Source of the DNA: Arthrobacter jiangjiafuii
Lineage (GTDB): Bacteria > Actinomycetota > Actinomycetes > Actinomycetales > Micrococcaceae
NCBI RefSeq assembly: GCF_018622995.1
Contig: NZ_CP076022.1
Coordinates: 2,294,001-2,358,000 of the forward strand
DNA: 64,000 bases
Reading direction: 5' to 3'
A program made the position numbers and the translations under genes. Numbering within the stretch: the stretch's first letter is position 1; each line of letters opens with the position of its first letter. The notes under the pieces were generated by a model. The model was not told where the DNA came from and made no database searches. It worked only from the letters and a program-made list of their open reading frames with translations. This document shows, one piece after another, positions 63,676 through 64,000 of the stretch.

Positions 63676-64000
63676 ATGGCCCGCAAAGTAGTCATCACCG
63701 GCCTGGGCGCCACGACGCCCATCGGCGGCGATGTTCCCACCATGTGGAAAAACGCCCTCAAAGGTGTCCCCGGCGCCCGTACCCTCGAAGACGATTGGGT
63801 AGCCAAATACAGTCTTCCGGTCACCTTCGCCGCACGGGTTTCCACCCCGGCCACCGAGGTCCTGTCCCGCGTTGAAGCCAAGCGCATGGACCCGTCCACC
63901 CAGTTTGCCGTGGTTGCCGCCCGTGAGGCGTGGGCCGATTCCGGCATCGACGACGTGGACCATGACCGCCTGGCGGTCTCCTTCGCCACCGGCATCGGCG
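63676..64000 (+). CDS. fabF: Beta-ketoacyl-ACP synthase II (5' part, runs off the window)
   Basis: First 108 residues of a condensing enzyme: MARKVVITGLGATTPIGGDV at the start, then KRMDPSTQFAVVAAREAW and a final SFATGIG, the block that precedes the active-site half. The catalytic Cys-His-His part lies beyond base 64000. ATG 63676 has GAGAGAG upstream. It elongates acyl-ACP in the operon with fabD, fabH and acpP. Confidence 0.93.
   Translation, partial: MARKVVITGLGATTPIGGDVPTMWKNALKGVPGARTLEDDWVAKYSLPVTFAARVSTPATEVLSRVEAKRMDPSTQFAVVAAREAWADSGIDDVDHDRLAVSFATGIG

Noticed and set aside
54690-64000. Mobile element carrying the malonate-type cluster
   Set aside because: No transposase, integrase, tRNA attachment site or flanking direct repeat is visible around 54.7 or 59.8 kb; base composition looks like the neighbours.

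Overview
The window is GC-rich, densely packed actinobacterial chromosome, most likely from a member of the Micrococcaceae close to Arthrobacter. The signs are: a PucR-type FasR regulator heading fabD-fabH-acpP-fabF, paired clpP1/clpP2, a mycothiol-linked DsbA-like oxidoreductase of the Rv2466c type, an O-type truncated haemoglobin, an MptA/MptB-type mannosyltransferase, many GTG/TTG starts, and no mycolate genes. The organism call is inference. As I recall the Mycobacterium tuberculosis gene order, two blocks are recognisable: one resembling Rv2448c-Rv2478c (valS to ettA/ssb, 1.2-25.3 kb) and one resembling Rv2228c-Rv2245 (RNase H / zinc ribbon / Nif3 at 41.5-44.4 kb; AhpE / DUF3052 / aceE / fasR / fab at 50.7-64 kb).

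Layout. 0-1.2 kb: 3' part of an SDR gene and a frameshifted DUF488 gene. 1.3-11 kb: valS, the DsbA-like gene, the proteolysis and folding set clpX, clpP2-clpP1 and tig, two tRNAs, a Nei-type glycosylase and rpiB. 11.3-17.2 kb: a secreted metzincin protease with about nine LGFP repeats, then pepN. 17.2-25.3 kb: OsmC, an epimerase-like SDR, an MscS channel coupled to glbO, two thioesterases, ettA, a small secreted protein and an SSB. 25.8-29.8 kb: an envelope locus of DUF4397 protein, class F sortase, ECF sigma, RskA-like anti-sigma and M50 protease. 30-35 kb: two convergent C-type glycosyltransferases, a membrane protein, orn and tRNA-His. 35-40 kb: acyl-CoA dehydrogenase, def, a long GAPDH and an MFS transporter. 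40.2-40.6 kb: rnpB. 40.7-51.6 kb: yaaA, an RNase H-VOC fusion, a degenerate zinc-ribbon protein, Nif3, msrA, cysK-cysE, gnd, a beta-lactamase-like lipoprotein, tRNA-Val, sirtuin, peroxiredoxin and DUF3052. 52-64 kb: aceE, an inserted gntR/matC/caiB/accD-accA cluster, then fasR and fabD-fabH-acpP-fabF, which runs off the right edge.

The most interesting unit is 54.8-59.8 kb: a GntR/FadR regulator divergent from a MatC-like dicarboxylate carrier, a CaiB/BaiF CoA-transferase and a single-chain AccD-AccA carboxyltransferase lacking the AccD zinc ribbon. It sits between aceE and fasR, which are near neighbours in mycobacteria. I read it as a candidate malonate-type dicarboxylate utilisation system in which the usual synthetase (MatB) and decarboxylase (MatA) are replaced by a CoA-transferase and a fused carboxyltransferase. 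This is inference. Also notable are the RNase H-VOC fusion, the sigma/anti-sigma/sortase/M50 locus, the LGFP protease, and candidate ClgR and FasR operator sites.

Coordinates of terminators and inverted repeats were read by eye; starts were chosen from ribosome-binding sites where possible.
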